From assembly GCA_964517145.1 (NCBI GenBank), contig CAZFBN010000063.1, forward strand, positions 1 to 28,773: a stretch of DNA of 28,773 bases. The letters run 5' to 3'. Numbering within the stretch: the stretch's first letter is position 1; each line of letters starts with the position of its first letter. A program made the position numbers and the translations under genes. A model generated the notes under the pieces. It searched no databases. It worked only from the letters and a program-made list of their open reading frames with translations, and was not told the DNA's origin. Origin of the DNA: JADJNW01 sp964517145. Its GTDB lineage: Bacteria; Bacteroidota; Bacteroidia; Chitinophagales; Saprospiraceae. Below, one piece after another: positions 7,621 through 15,779 of the stretch.

Positions 7621-8982
7621 TTACACCACCGGCAATTTCCAGCCATTTTGATAATTGGCTTTAATCAGCATATTTGCTTCTTTATCATTTTTAAATTCGC
7701 CTTTTGCCGCATCCCAATACACTTTGCGACCGGTTTTGAAAGCAACATTACCCATGTGTGCGTTGATGGCAGCAACCGCGCCGGTTTCAATGCCACAGCG
7801 CAAAATGGACGCATCATTTTTTTGCATGGATTCTACAAAATTCTTTACATGCTCCGCTAAATAATCGCCGTTGCCGACTCTGCCCTGATCGGGTAAATCT
7901 TCAATTTTATATTGCAAAACGCCTGTAGAATCGCGTTTTGTTTCAGGAATTACTTCCCAGCCGCCTCTATTTACGACCATGGTTCCATTATTACCAATGA
8001 AAGCGATGCCTTCGGTTTTGCCATAATTTCCACCGTCAATGCCCGTAGCATGTTCCCACAGCATATTAAAATTATCATATTCAAAAACAGCTTGTAATGT
8101 ATCGGGTGTTTCCGACGCATCATCGGGGTAAGCGAGTTTGCCGCCGGAAGCCACGACCGACTTGGGCGCGGAGGCATTCATAAAATAAAGGGCAATATCA
8201 ATTTCGTGCACGCCCCAATCCGTCATCAAACCGCCCGCATAATCCCAGAACCAGCGGAAATTAAAGTGAAAACGATTGGGATTAAACGCGCGCTTGGGTG
8301 CAGGACCGAGCCACATATCATAATCCACGCCGGATGGAGCTGCGCTGTCAGGCTTGACCGGCACAGGTTCCATCCAACCTTGATACGCCCAGCATTTCAC
8401 TAAACGAATATTACCTAATTTACCGGTTTTCAAGTATTCATGGGCTTGCCGATAATGCCCGCCGCTGCGCTGCCACTGCCCGATCTGCACCATTTTATTA
8501 TATCTTTTAGCGGCTTTCATCATAATATTACATTCTTCTATAGAATTTGCCAGCGGTTTTTCACAATACACGTGCTTGCCAGCGGAGAGTGCATCACAAA
8601 AAGTTAGGCAATGCCAGTGGTCAGGTGTCGCAATGATAACTGCATCCAATTCTTTCATTTCCAGCATCTTGCGATAATCTTTAAACAACTTTGGACGCCG
8701 ACCACCACGCAGTTCGGCAACATTGGCAGCGCGTTCATCGAGTACATTTTGGTCCACATCCGCAATGGCGATGCATTCTACTTCGGGCACGTTCATCAGG
8801 TGGGAGCGCAGATTCGACCAGCCCATACCCTTGGCACCGATGAGTCCGTAATTAATTTTATCATTGGCAGAAACGCGGCGAATGGTCTGCGAAATGGCAT
8901 CGAGTGGCATAGCTCCAGCCAGTGCGGTGCCCGCCAGCGCGGCGGAGGATTGGCGGATGAATTGACGACGAGAATTTGACAT
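7621..8982 (-). CDS. Tat-exported Gfo/Idh/MocA family oxidoreductase
   Basis: A 453-residue protein. The ATG at 8982 is preferred because it places a twin-arginine signal (SRRQFIR at 4-10, then an Ala-rich hydrophobic segment to about residue 32) at the N-terminus; the frame's 17 further codons add nothing. The NAD(P)-binding Rossmann fold starts at NYGLIGAKGMG (44-54), followed by ATPDHWH at 119-125 and the family's catalytic-lysine motif EKP at 141-143. DWGVHEIDIALYF in the second half is typical of the C-terminal sheet. Such proteins oxidise, epimerise or hydrolyse sugar derivatives with a tightly bound cofactor, which explains folding before Tat export. The sugar substrate is unknown. A strong terminator follows the gene, so it is probably monocistronic. 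Confidence 0.9.
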   Translation of the reverse strand: MSNSRRQFIRQSSAALAGTALAGAMPLDAISQTIRRVSANDKINYGLIGAKGMGWSNLRSHLMNVPEVECIAIADVDQNVLDERAANVAELRGGRRPKLFKDYRKMLEMKELDAVIIATPDHWHCLTFCDALSAGKHVYCEKPLANSIEECNIMMKAAKRYNKMVQIGQWQRSGGHYRQAHEYLKTGKLGNIRLVKCWAYQGWMEPVPVKPDSAAPSGVDYDMWLGPAPKRAFNPNRFHFNFRWFWDYAGGLMTDWGVHEIDIALYFMNASAPKSVVASGGKLAYPDDASETPDTLQAVFEYDNFNMLWEHATGIDGGNYGKTEGIAFIGNNGTMVVNRGGWEVIPETKRDSTGVLQYKIEDLPDQGRVGNGDYLAEHVKNFVESMQKNDASILRCGIETGAVAAINAHMGNVAFKTGRKVYWDAAKGEFKNDKEANMLIKANYQNGWKLPVV

Positions 8983-9174
8983 GATATTGTTAGTTAAAGA
9001 ATTAAGAATGAAAAAATTAATCAATAACGACAATCGTAAATGATTATTTTGCCTAATAAGAATTTGAGCAAATCTTTTGTGGGGTAAGTTTGCCTTGCGC
9101 TAATATATTTTTCTTTTGGGGGAATGCAAAATACCTTCCGATTTTTAATGTTTAAGCAGATAAAAAAGAATTTA

Positions 9175-9205
9175 TTGACAAATTGCAGGTAAATTTGTAT
9201 ATTTG
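9175..9205 (+). promoter_or_regulatory. Promoter and candidate operator of the toxin-antitoxin operon
   Basis: TTG at 9175-9177 and TATATTTG at 9198-9205 are separated by 20 bases, a textbook Bacteroidota promoter 23 bases before the antitoxin ATG. Between and across the two boxes is the dyad ACAAATT-N7-AATTTGT (9178-9184 and 9192-9198). RHH antitoxins usually repress their own promoter, so this dyad is a plausible operator (inference). Confidence 0.7.
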
Positions 9206-9228
9206 ATTTATCAATAAAATCTACCAAG

Positions 9229-9468
9229 ATGAAAGTTGCATATTCCAGTAGTTTGCCTAGTGAATTAATAGAAGAATTGGAAGCTTTTGCTACTAAACTC
9301 GACATTCCAAAAAATAAATTGATTGAGTTATCTATTCAAAATTATTTGCATAAGCTCAAGCAAGCCGAGTATATTCAGTCGTTTCAGCGTGTAGGGGAAG
9401 ACGAGGAACAAGCAGAACTTGCAGAAGCAGGATTGGATGATTTTTTAAAATTGGTAGATGCTTTATGA
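9229..9468 (+). CDS. Ribbon-helix-helix (CopG-like) antitoxin
   Basis: A 79-residue protein with a ribbon-helix-helix pattern: a short N-terminal strand (KVAYSSSLP), then helices from about residue 11 (ELIEELEAFATKL) and 28 (NKLIELSIQNYLHKL) with a turn at DIPK. RHH dimers bind operator DNA through the N-terminal strand. The acidic C-terminal half (EDEEQAELAEAGLDDFLKL) is the usual part that wraps and blocks the toxin. The stop overlaps the toxin start by four bases (ATGA 9465-9468), so the two proteins are translationally coupled. A classic promoter with a dyad lies directly upstream. Confidence 0.85.
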   Translation: MKVAYSSSLPSELIEELEAFATKLDIPKNKLIELSIQNYLHKLKQAEYIQSFQRVGEDEEQAELAEAGLDDFLKLVDAL

Positions 9469-9797
9469 AGCAGCGCGAAATTTGGTACGCCGATTTAAAT
9501 CCGGTTCAAGGCAGCGAGCAGCGCGGCATTCGACCTGTAGTAATCATAAGTGGCAATGCCATGAATGACCACAGCGGTATATGTATCGTCTGCCCTTTGA
9601 CCAGTAAAGTAAAGCATTTTGCTGGGTGTATCATACTACAACCAGATGATGTAAATAAACTCACACAAACTTCAGAAGTGCTTACCTTTCAGATTCGTAC
9701 AATTGCTAAACAAAGATTGACTAATAAAATTGGAGAAATTACCCAAGCGCATTTGGAGGAAATAAAAGCGGGGTTGATGGATGTGTTGACGTATTGA
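9465..9797 (+). CDS. mazF: MazF/PemK-family endoribonuclease toxin
   Basis: A 110-residue toxin, full length for the family. It begins with REIWYADLNPVQGSEQRGIRPVVII, typical of MazF. By comparison with the B. subtilis enzyme, the catalytic pair would be R23 (in GIRPVV) and T46 (in CPLTSK), and both are present, so the toxin looks active. It cleaves single-stranded RNA at short specific motifs and stops growth when the antitoxin is degraded. Expression is coupled to the antitoxin by the ATGA overlap. The gene ends only 14 bases from the stop of the convergent Uma2 gene, so read-through in either direction would make antisense RNA. Confidence 0.92.
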   Translation: MKQREIWYADLNPVQGSEQRGIRPVVIISGNAMNDHSGICIVCPLTSKVKHFAGCIILQPDDVNKLTQTSEVLTFQIRTIAKQRLTNKIGEITQAHLEEIKAGLMDVLTY

Positions 9798-9811
9798 TAT
9801 TTTTAATTATT

Positions 9812-10369
9812 TTACCAAATTCTCCCGAAATCCACCCTCACATTACACTCACCAAAATGAAATTCATAAATAATATCTCTACCTTTTAATAAAAGCTTAT
9901 AATCATTATCCTGTAATTCAAAAATATTCACTACTTCTGCCTGTGGGTCAATGGTGATGTAATATTTAATCTGAATGGCGCTATAAACCTTTGGTTTGGT
10001 GATTTCATCTTTCTTTTTTGTGGAGCGGGATAAAATTTCTACGACTAAATGTGGAATGGTGGTAATATAATTTCCATCGGCTTCTTCTCCACAAACAACC
10101 AGTAAATCAGGATGTAATACATTGTAATTATCTGCTTTGAAATTAACTAGTAAATAAGCCTCGCAATCGGGACAATCTTCTAACAATTCTGAAAAAATAC
10201 GATACAATCGTCCATTAATACGCTGATGTTTTTTACCAGGCATAGGCGACATCGCATAAGGAATGCCTTCAATGAGTTCCCACTTGCCTTCCCACTGTGC
10301 CCAGTCTTCTACCGAGTAACGAGGCAGGTCTTCTATGGCTATATTTCGGTTCGCAATTGCGCTGCTCAT
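9812..10369 (-). CDS. Uma2 family (DUF820) PD-(D/E)XK nuclease-like protein
   Basis: A 185-residue protein from the ATG at 10369; 33 extra upstream codons in the open frame have no family match and are left out. The Uma2 pattern is clear: WELIEGIPYAMSP near residue 30, HQRINGRL at 48-55, HPDLLVVC at 86-93 with D88, and LVVEILSRST at 108-117 with E111, followed by DEITKPKVY and a YYITIDP strand. D88 and E111 are the expected metal ligands of the restriction-endonuclease-like core. The natural role of Uma2 proteins is not settled. They are abundant in cyanobacteria and Bacteroidota and behave like accessory genes. Convergent with the toxin gene and divergent from the HU-SPOR gene. Confidence 0.85.
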   Translation of the reverse strand: MSSAIANRNIAIEDLPRYSVEDWAQWEGKWELIEGIPYAMSPMPGKKHQRINGRLYRIFSELLEDCPDCEAYLLVNFKADNYNVLHPDLLVVCGEEADGNYITTIPHLVVEILSRSTKKKDEITKPKVYSAIQIKYYITIDPQAEVVNIFELQDNDYKLLLKGRDIIYEFHFGECNVRVDFGRIW

Positions 10370-10453
10370 AAATTTCTTGTTATAAAATGCAATGTACAGC
10401 AGAACTTTCCATTTTGCAATAGACAGGTTGAATACTGCAAAAACAGTCCCCTC

Positions 10454-10484
10454 TTGACTAATGCGCAAAAAAACTATATCTTTG
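10454..10484 (+). promoter_or_regulatory. Promoter of the HU-SPOR gene
   Basis: TTG at 10454-10456 and TATCTTTG at 10477-10484 are separated by 20 bases, a near-ideal match. The transcript would start near 10491 and carry a leader of about 110 bases containing the 10521-10584 inverted repeat before the ATG at 10600. Confidence 0.75.
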
Positions 10485-10520
10485 CGAAATATTTTCTTTG
10501 AAAATCAGGTTCTTAGAGAT

Positions 10521-10584
10521 GGAGGATGGGATAATAGGAGAATGGGGTGATTTTATTACGTATTCCCCTATTACCCCATTTCCC
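10521..10584. repeat. G-rich/C-rich inverted repeat in the HU-SPOR leader
   Basis: A 23-base purine-rich arm (10521-10543) pairs with a pyrimidine-rich arm (10562-10584) with four differences, all C/T transitions, so they would be G-U pairs in one RNA orientation. The loop is 18 bases. The C-arm ends 15 bases before the ATG. The C-arm matches the C-arm of the 18991-19079 element at 18 of 23 positions, which suggests a related element. Confidence 0.8.
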
Positions 10585-10599
10585 TATAAACTTTACAGT

Positions 10600-11586
10600 A
10601 TGCAAATAGACGTAGGAGCGAGCATCTCGGAGTTGTTGTATGTGCATCAGGCGGTGACGATTCCGGGTTTGGGGGCGTTTGTGTCCAGTTATAAACCAGC
10701 CAATATTGACCAGGTAGAAGGCAAAATAGCGCCTCCTTCCAAACAAATTCAATTTAATAAAAATCTGTTGATTGATGATGGCTTGCTAGTCAAGCAGTTG
10801 CGCGAACAATATCGTTTGTCGTACGGTGAGGCAATGCGCGCAGTGGATGACTATGCCAAAGAAGTGAAGGGAAAAATTGAAAATCGGGAGATTGTGACGT
10901 TTCCAAAAGTAGGTCGCCTGTATAAAGATTATGAGCAAAATTATCAGTTTTTGCCGGATGAAACCAATTTTAATACGGATTCTTATGGCTTGCCAACTTT
11001 AGAATATTACCCAGTGGTACGCACTTCGCAGGAAAAAGTTCTGGCAGCAGCAGCAGCTAATATAACGGCAGCTAAAAATTTGCAGCAAAAAAGTTGGTTA
11101 CAACGCAATTTGTTGTTGGTGAGTAGCCTAAGCGCTTTTGTGATTGCTGGTAGCGTTTATCTTTTATTGCAAAATCCTAAAAGTGAGCCAATTACAGAGG
11201 AAGAAACTATTTCAAGTATTCCGGTTTCTCCGAAGCGTTATAATGTCAGTCCATCTGAAAACGACGGTGCAACCGCCGGTGTGGAAGAAGTGAATGACCG
11301 CAGTATTGCAGATGCTGAAGCAGATGATTCGGATTCGGAAGCAGCGACTTTAAAGCCTGGTACAAAGTCCGCCATTATTACCATTGGCACTTTTTCTAAA
11401 CCAGATAATGTGGAGCGCTTGATAAAAAAGATATACAAAGCTGGTTATGAGCCTTTTACAGAGAAAGTAGGTAAAAACACCCGCGTCGGAGTACAATTGA
11501 AATATGATAATACCTCGGAATTAAATAACATTGTAAAAGAAATCAGCGCAGCATTTGATACAAAAGCAGTTATTCATAAAAAATAA
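10600..11586 (+). CDS. HU-CCDC81-like domain protein with a membrane segment and SPOR domain
   Basis: A 328-residue protein. The start is the ATG at 10600, where MQIDVGASISELLYVHQAV matches the N-terminus of the Bacteroidota HU-CCDC81-like family. An upstream TTG at 10498 would only translate a hairpin. Residues 1 to about 140 hold the HU-like fold (IPGLGAFVSSY at 21-31; second half ending near FPKVGRLYKD, 101-110). A single transmembrane helix follows at about 170-190, then an acidic, disordered linker, and a C-terminal SPOR domain (about 256-326, IITIGTFSKPDNVERLIKK). SPOR domains bind denuded peptidoglycan at the division site, so the protein probably joins a cytoplasmic HU-like domain to periplasmic septal wall. 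It has its own promoter. Confidence 0.88.
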   Translation: MQIDVGASISELLYVHQAVTIPGLGAFVSSYKPANIDQVEGKIAPPSKQIQFNKNLLIDDGLLVKQLREQYRLSYGEAMRAVDDYAKEVKGKIENREIVTFPKVGRLYKDYEQNYQFLPDETNFNTDSYGLPTLEYYPVVRTSQEKVLAAAAANITAAKNLQQKSWLQRNLLLVSSLSAFVIAGSVYLLLQNPKSEPITEEETISSIPVSPKRYNVSPSENDGATAGVEEVNDRSIADAEADDSDSEAATLKPGTKSAIITIGTFSKPDNVERLIKKIYKAGYEPFTEKVGKNTRVGVQLKYDNTSELNNIVKEISAAFDTKAVIHKK

Positions 11587-11632
11587 TCCGCATTATTAAT
11601 CATTCATTTTTACGAAAAGCCTGCGCAAATCA

Positions 11633-13303
11633 CTATTTCTCTGCTTGCTGCCGCTGGTGCTGGTATTCAGAGATTGGATAAGATTTATAAATTGTTTGTA
11701 ATGCTTTTCGCACCACGGGGTCTTGTTCATTCCAAATTTTAAAAAAACTTTCGTCATCGAACAATTGCCGTGCAAAACGAGCCTTCATATAGCGCTTCAA
11801 TTCTGGTTTGATGGCATTTAGCTGCTTTGCGTCTTTGGGTGCGTTTTGGGTAGTAGCGTACTCCAAAAAGGCATTCATAATCTGATCGGTCACTGTGAAA
11901 TTCCGTTTAAATTGCTCAACGGAGCTGTATTCAAACTTTTTGCGATTACTAGTGACATAGCGATACACAAACTGTGGCACGTGCTGGCGCAATTCTACAT
12001 AATATTCGTTTAAAACGACCGTGTCAATGGGCACGAACACATCGGGCATGATGCCGCCGCCACCATACACCACTCGACCGCTTGAGGTGTAAAATTGAGT
12101 GGTATCGGCTACGTTGATGCGGTCTTCCGCGTATAATTCTCCCGATTCAAAACGATCCCAAACGTCATTCTCGTAGGCAGTTTTGTCTGTGTAAGATTTT
12201 TGAATAGAGCGCCCCGACGGCGTAAAATACCGAGCTACAGTGAGCCGCAGCGCAGAGCCATCGCGCAGGTCGTATTGCTCTTGCACGAGCCCTTTGCCAA
12301 AAGAACGCCGCCCCAAAATATAAGCCCTGTCGTGATCTTGCAGCGCGCCAGCCATGATTTCACTTGCCGAAGCAGAACCTTCGTCAATTAAAACAGCAAT
12401 ATTTTTAATATCATAAAACGTTCTGCCAGTGGTTTCATAATCACTTCGATGCACTGAGCGCCCTTCGGTATAAACCAATAATTTTCCTTTTTCTTTAAAT
12501 AATTGACTTAAAATATTGGTTGCCTGTTGTAAATAGCCGCCAGGGTTTTGACGCAAATCAATCACTAAATCTTTCATGCCTTGCTTTTCGACCAGCTTCT
12601 CTAAGCTCTTCATAAATTCTTCATACGTCGTTGCGCTAAAGCGATTGATCTTGATATACCCCGTTTTATTATCCAACATATAAGCCACATCCACACTGTG
12701 CATCGGTATTTCATCGCGCGTGAGGGTGAATTGGCGAAGTTTGGTTTCTGTACCACGTAAAACGCTGATTTTCACCTTCGAACCACGCTCACCGCGCAAC
12801 AAATCAACAATACCGGCAGAAGTAGTGCCAACGCCTGCAATCAAAGAATCTTCGACGTAAATAATTTTGTCACTCGCCAAAACGCCAGCTTCCTCCGCAG
12901 GTCCACCCGACAGCGGCGCCACCACCACCACGGTGTCCTCTAAAATTAAAAATTCAACCCCGATGCCATCAAAATTTCCTTCCAATTGCTCATTCACCTC
13001 TTGCAAATGTTCGGCAGGAATATAGTTAGAATGCGGGTCCAATTGCTTTAGCACATCGTGGATTGCCTCATCCATCAATTTATCCCGACTCACGTTATCC
13101 ACATATTTTGCATCAATGTAACGCAAAATCTCTTCCAACTTCCCACCTTCCGGCAAGTTGTTGCCTTGTGCATCCATCACCACCGTGGGCGTTTCGAGTT
13201 GCAAACGCATACCAATAAGCATACCCGCCACCAGCACCATCGCAAAAAGAAGGGGCAACCAAACATTGAGCCTGTTGGCAATATTATGAGATTGTTGATT
13301 CAT
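11633..13303 (-). CDS. S41 family C-terminal processing protease (CtpA/Prc-like)
   Basis: A 556-residue protease. The start is the ATG at 13303 (MNQQSH); a TTG two codons upstream is less likely. A membrane anchor lies at about 14-34 (LPLLFAMVLVAGMLIGM), a PDZ domain at about 108-195 (GIGVEFLI), and the S41 core at about 213-375. The Ser/Lys pair is S312 in GSASASEI and K337 in GRRSFGKG, 25 residues apart as in characterised CtpA enzymes. The C-terminal 180 residues are helical and charged, as in other Bacteroidota S41 proteins. It trims or degrades periplasmic proteins from their C-termini. It converges with the HU-SPOR gene 46 bases away with no clear terminator. Confidence 0.92.
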   Translation of the reverse strand: MNQQSHNIANRLNVWLPLLFAMVLVAGMLIGMRLQLETPTVVMDAQGNNLPEGGKLEEILRYIDAKYVDNVSRDKLMDEAIHDVLKQLDPHSNYIPAEHLQEVNEQLEGNFDGIGVEFLILEDTVVVVAPLSGGPAEEAGVLASDKIIYVEDSLIAGVGTTSAGIVDLLRGERGSKVKISVLRGTETKLRQFTLTRDEIPMHSVDVAYMLDNKTGYIKINRFSATTYEEFMKSLEKLVEKQGMKDLVIDLRQNPGGYLQQATNILSQLFKEKGKLLVYTEGRSVHRSDYETTGRTFYDIKNIAVLIDEGSASASEIMAGALQDHDRAYILGRRSFGKGLVQEQYDLRDGSALRLTVARYFTPSGRSIQKSYTDKTAYENDVWDRFESGELYAEDRINVADTTQFYTSSGRVVYGGGGIMPDVFVPIDTVVLNEYYVELRQHVPQFVYRYVTSNRKKFEYSSVEQFKRNFTVTDQIMNAFLEYATTQNAPKDAKQLNAIKPELKRYMKARFARQLFDDESFFKIWNEQDPVVRKALQTIYKSYPISEYQHQRQQAEK

Positions 13304-13796
13304 GCTCAACCAATTATACTGAGCTTGTTTAAAATTAATGAAAAATCGTAATATCTTTTCAAACTAAGCTCCTACGTTCTCGTGTTTTGGAAGATTCAAC
13401 AATCTACTCTTGAATAAGAGAATGTAGCGTCGAATTGCCTCTGTCATATTAAATAAAATCGTCAATTTTAAACAAGTTCACTTTTACAAAAATGGTCAAT
13501 CGGGGCGATCAGGAGACTTTTTTTTGCTGCAATCGCTTTCTGTTTGACAAAAATAATCAAAATAAGTATTGACTCGCCTGTCTTCTCTGAAAAGTGCTTG
13601 TTCGCCCTTCTTTAATGAGCAGTAACAGTCTATGCCCTTGCTTAGTTCAGTTGTGACAAACGCGTTTTTTTATTGATGTCGAATTTGTTAAATATTAAAA
13701 ATTGTAAGTTTATCAATCCAAATACGGCTTGTTTGCAAAAAATGTAAAATTTAAAAAGAATGCTTCAAAAAAATTAAATTACCAGCAATAAAAGGT
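13304..13796. other. Gene-free divergent intergenic region
   Basis: No coding frame with family resemblance is seen. On the minus strand TATTTTTG (13555-13548) matches a -7 box that could serve the S41 gene with a leader of about 245 bases, but no -33 TTG accompanies it. The rest is AT-rich, with several short T-runs and no strong hairpin. Confidence 0.4.
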
Positions 13797-13804
13797 TACT
13801 TTTG
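13797..13804 (+). promoter_or_regulatory. -7 box of the Lrp/AsnC gene
   Basis: TACTTTTG is a perfect TAnnTTTG box 25 bases before the ATG at 13830. No TTG stands at the usual distance, which may mean the promoter needs an activator or is autoregulated (inference). Confidence 0.5.
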
Positions 13805-13829
13805 TTAAAGAACCAACAAAAATAGGTGT

Positions 13830-14312
13830 ATGGGCAAATCGTTTGATGTGGATAAACTGGATAAACAAATTCTATCCGAGCTAATGCGTAACGCGAAAAA
13901 GCCCTATTCAGAAATCGCAAAAGAGTTGTTTGTTTCGGGAGGAACGATTCATGTGCGCATGAAAAAGCTCGAAGAGGCAAAAATTGTGAAAGGTTATAAT
14001 TTAGACATTGATTACAGCCTGCTGGGCTACGACATTTGTGCTTTTTTAGGCATTTATCTGGATAAAAGCTCCTTGTACGAAGATGTGGCTAATCTGCTGA
14101 GAGCCATCCCTGAAGTAGTGGAGGCGCATTATACCACGGGCATTTACAGCATTTTTGCCAAAATTATTTGCCGCGACACCACCCACCTTCGCAATGTACT
14201 GCACAAAGTGCAAGAAATTGGCGGCATTCAACGCACGGAAACATTCATTTCACTTGAAGCCAGCATCGATCGCCCAATTGACATCATCAATGTAGAAGAG
14301 ACCGAAGGCTAG
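13830..14312 (+). CDS. Lrp/AsnC family transcriptional regulator
   Basis: A 160-residue regulator of normal family length. An N-terminal helix-turn-helix domain covers residues 7-52 (LDKQILSELMRNAKKPYSEIAKEL, then SGGTIHVRMKKLEEAKIVKGY). A linker strand leads to the C-terminal RAM/AsnC ligand-binding domain (about 65-145; FLGIYLDKS, EVVEAHYTTGIYSIFAKI, TETFISLEA). Such proteins assemble into octamers and sense amino acids or related metabolites. The ligand is not readable here. The ATG at 13830 follows a perfect -7 box. It is monocistronic and ends in a terminator whose T-tract touches the stop codon of the convergent sigma factor gene. Confidence 0.92.
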   Translation: MGKSFDVDKLDKQILSELMRNAKKPYSEIAKELFVSGGTIHVRMKKLEEAKIVKGYNLDIDYSLLGYDICAFLGIYLDKSSLYEDVANLLRAIPEVVEAHYTTGIYSIFAKIICRDTTHLRNVLHKVQEIGGIQRTETFISLEASIDRPIDIINVEETEG

Positions 14313-14325
14313 CACAAGCTGAATA

Positions 14326-14376
14326 AGGAAAGCGCATTGAAATCGGCTTCCAACACGCTTTCTTTCCTGTTTTTTT
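14326..14376 (+). terminator. Terminator of the Lrp/AsnC gene
   Basis: AGGAAAGCG (14326-14334) pairs with CGCTTT (14356-14361) and CCT (14366-14368), leaving a CTTT bulge, then G and seven Ts (14370-14376). The T-tract overlaps the stop codon of the sigma factor gene (complement of 14375-14377). Confidence 0.65.
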
Positions 14377-15244
14377 AAACGCCCAAATAGTGCTTCAGCA
14401 ACTTGCTGCGGTTAGCCGAACGCAATTTGTTAATGGCTTTATCTTTGATCTGGCGCACCCGCTCGCGCGTGAGCCCAAATTTTTCACCAATATCTTCTAA
14501 TGACATCGGGTGCTCCACGCCAATGCCAAAATATAATTTAATCACATCGCACTGACGGTCGGTCAGCGTGCTTAGCGAACGCTCAATTTCCCGACGAAGC
14601 GATTCATTGTATTCCAATTCCTGATCGGTGCCAGGTGTGCCGCCATTTTCGAGCACATCGAGCAACGAATTATCTTCTCCATCCACAAAGGGCGCATCCA
14701 TAGAGACGTGGCGAGCCGCTACACCAAGCGTCGTTTCTACTTCTTCGGTAGGAATTTCCAAAATTTCAGCCAATTCTTCTGGCGATGGCTCCCGCTCAAA
14801 CTCTTGTTCGAGTTCAGAAAAAGCTTTATTGATTTTGTTGAGAGAACCTACTTTATTCAAAGGCAGCCGCACAATACGCGATTGCTCTGCCAAAGCTTGC
14901 AAAATAGACTGCCGAATCCACCATACTGCGTAAGAAATAAATTTAAAACCCCGGGTCTCGTCAAAACGTTGAGCAGCTTTTATCAAGCCCAAATTACCTT
15001 CATTAATTAAATCGCTGAGCGAAAGCCCTTGATTTTGGTATTGTTTCGCTACCGAAACCACAAAACGAAGGTTGGCTTTGGTCAGTTTTTCCAATGCTGC
15101 CTGGTCTCCTTGTTTGATGCGCTTGGCTAATTCTACCTCCTCTTCCGGAGTGAGCAAATCCACTTTACCAATCTCCTGCAAATACTTTTCCAACGATTGA
15201 CTCTCGCGGTTGGTAATGGATTTGGTAATCTTTAATTGTCTCAT
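14375..15244 (-). CDS. rpoD: Primary RNA polymerase sigma factor (RpoD/SigA), short Bacteroidota form
   Basis: A 289-residue sigma-70 factor. It starts with MRQLKITKSITNRESQSLEKYLQEIG, so region 1.1 is absent and region 1.2 comes first, as is normal for the housekeeping sigma of Bacteroidota. Region 2 includes NLRFVVSVAKQYQNQGLSL, the -10 recognition segment RFDETRGFKFISYAVWWIRQ (about 93-112) and the following ALAEQSRIVRLP. Region 3 is at about 130-210. Region 4 ends with GLTRERVRQIKDKAINKLR, the helix-turn-helix for the -33 element. It directs RNA polymerase to the TTG/TAnnTTTG promoters seen across this window. A strong promoter lies about 190 bases upstream, giving a long leader. Confidence 0.95.
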   Translation of the reverse strand: MRQLKITKSITNRESQSLEKYLQEIGKVDLLTPEEEVELAKRIKQGDQAALEKLTKANLRFVVSVAKQYQNQGLSLSDLINEGNLGLIKAAQRFDETRGFKFISYAVWWIRQSILQALAEQSRIVRLPLNKVGSLNKINKAFSELEQEFEREPSPEELAEILEIPTEEVETTLGVAARHVSMDAPFVDGEDNSLLDVLENGGTPGTDQELEYNESLRREIERSLSTLTDRQCDVIKLYFGIGVEHPMSLEDIGEKFGLTRERVRQIKDKAINKLRSANRSKLLKHYLGV

Positions 15245-15439
15245 GTATTAAAGAACTTTTTAAAAAGTTTACAATGGTGAAAATCGACTGATTGCTAAAA
15301 CGGATTGTAGGGCAGGATATGAAATGGGATCGTATCTGATGTTTGTCACATTCAAAAAGGCATTCCTCCACGTTTCTGTACCGCTATTCGCTATTGGTTT
15401 ATTGGACAAGCCCTGCACGTATCATCTTTTAACAGCCCA

Positions 15440-15470
15440 CAAAATTAATTCAATTCCCTCTTCGTGTCAA
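15440..15470 (-). promoter_or_regulatory. Promoter of the primary sigma factor gene
   Basis: On the minus strand TTG (15470-15468), 20 bases, then TAATTTTG (15447-15440): the same spacing as the HU-SPOR and toxin-antitoxin promoters. The predicted start near 15433 gives a leader of about 190 bases, so the sigma gene may be subject to its own product and to leader control (inference). Confidence 0.65.
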
Positions 15471-15779
15471 GGGTTTAGGCAATATTTGACAATCTTCTTT
15501 GCCAAAAACATCGCATAATCGAAAATGGTTTCCAGTTTCCTAAAAATAAAACAGAAAAAAACAAGCCCTTTGTTACGCTTACCTTCCTAAAAACTTGCAA
15601 AAATCAATTTTTTCTTTTTTCTTGCACAGCAACGTTATTAGACAATCAAAAGGCTATTTAAACGCGCTTTTTTTGCAAAAAAATTTACTGGAATTCTAAA
15701 ATTTCCTTTTATTGCCGAATAAAATTTTATCTCGTTTGAAAATTCACAACAAACCCTTAACCAATAATCCTGCGGATGT
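15471..15779. other. Gene-free AT-rich region upstream of the START-like gene
   Basis: No gene is seen and no convincing promoter for the plus-strand gene at 15780 was found. Several A- and T-runs (around 15605-15620 and 15665-15690) suggest intrinsically bent DNA. Confidence 0.35.

Noticed and set aside
10498..10599. N-terminal extension of the HU-SPOR protein from a TTG start
   Set aside because: The added peptide is translated from a hairpin; the family N-terminus begins at the ATG at 10600.
15324..15518. Small plus-strand ORF of 64 codons upstream of the sigma factor gene
   Set aside because: It runs across the sigma gene promoter, has no recognisable family features and no promoter of its own.
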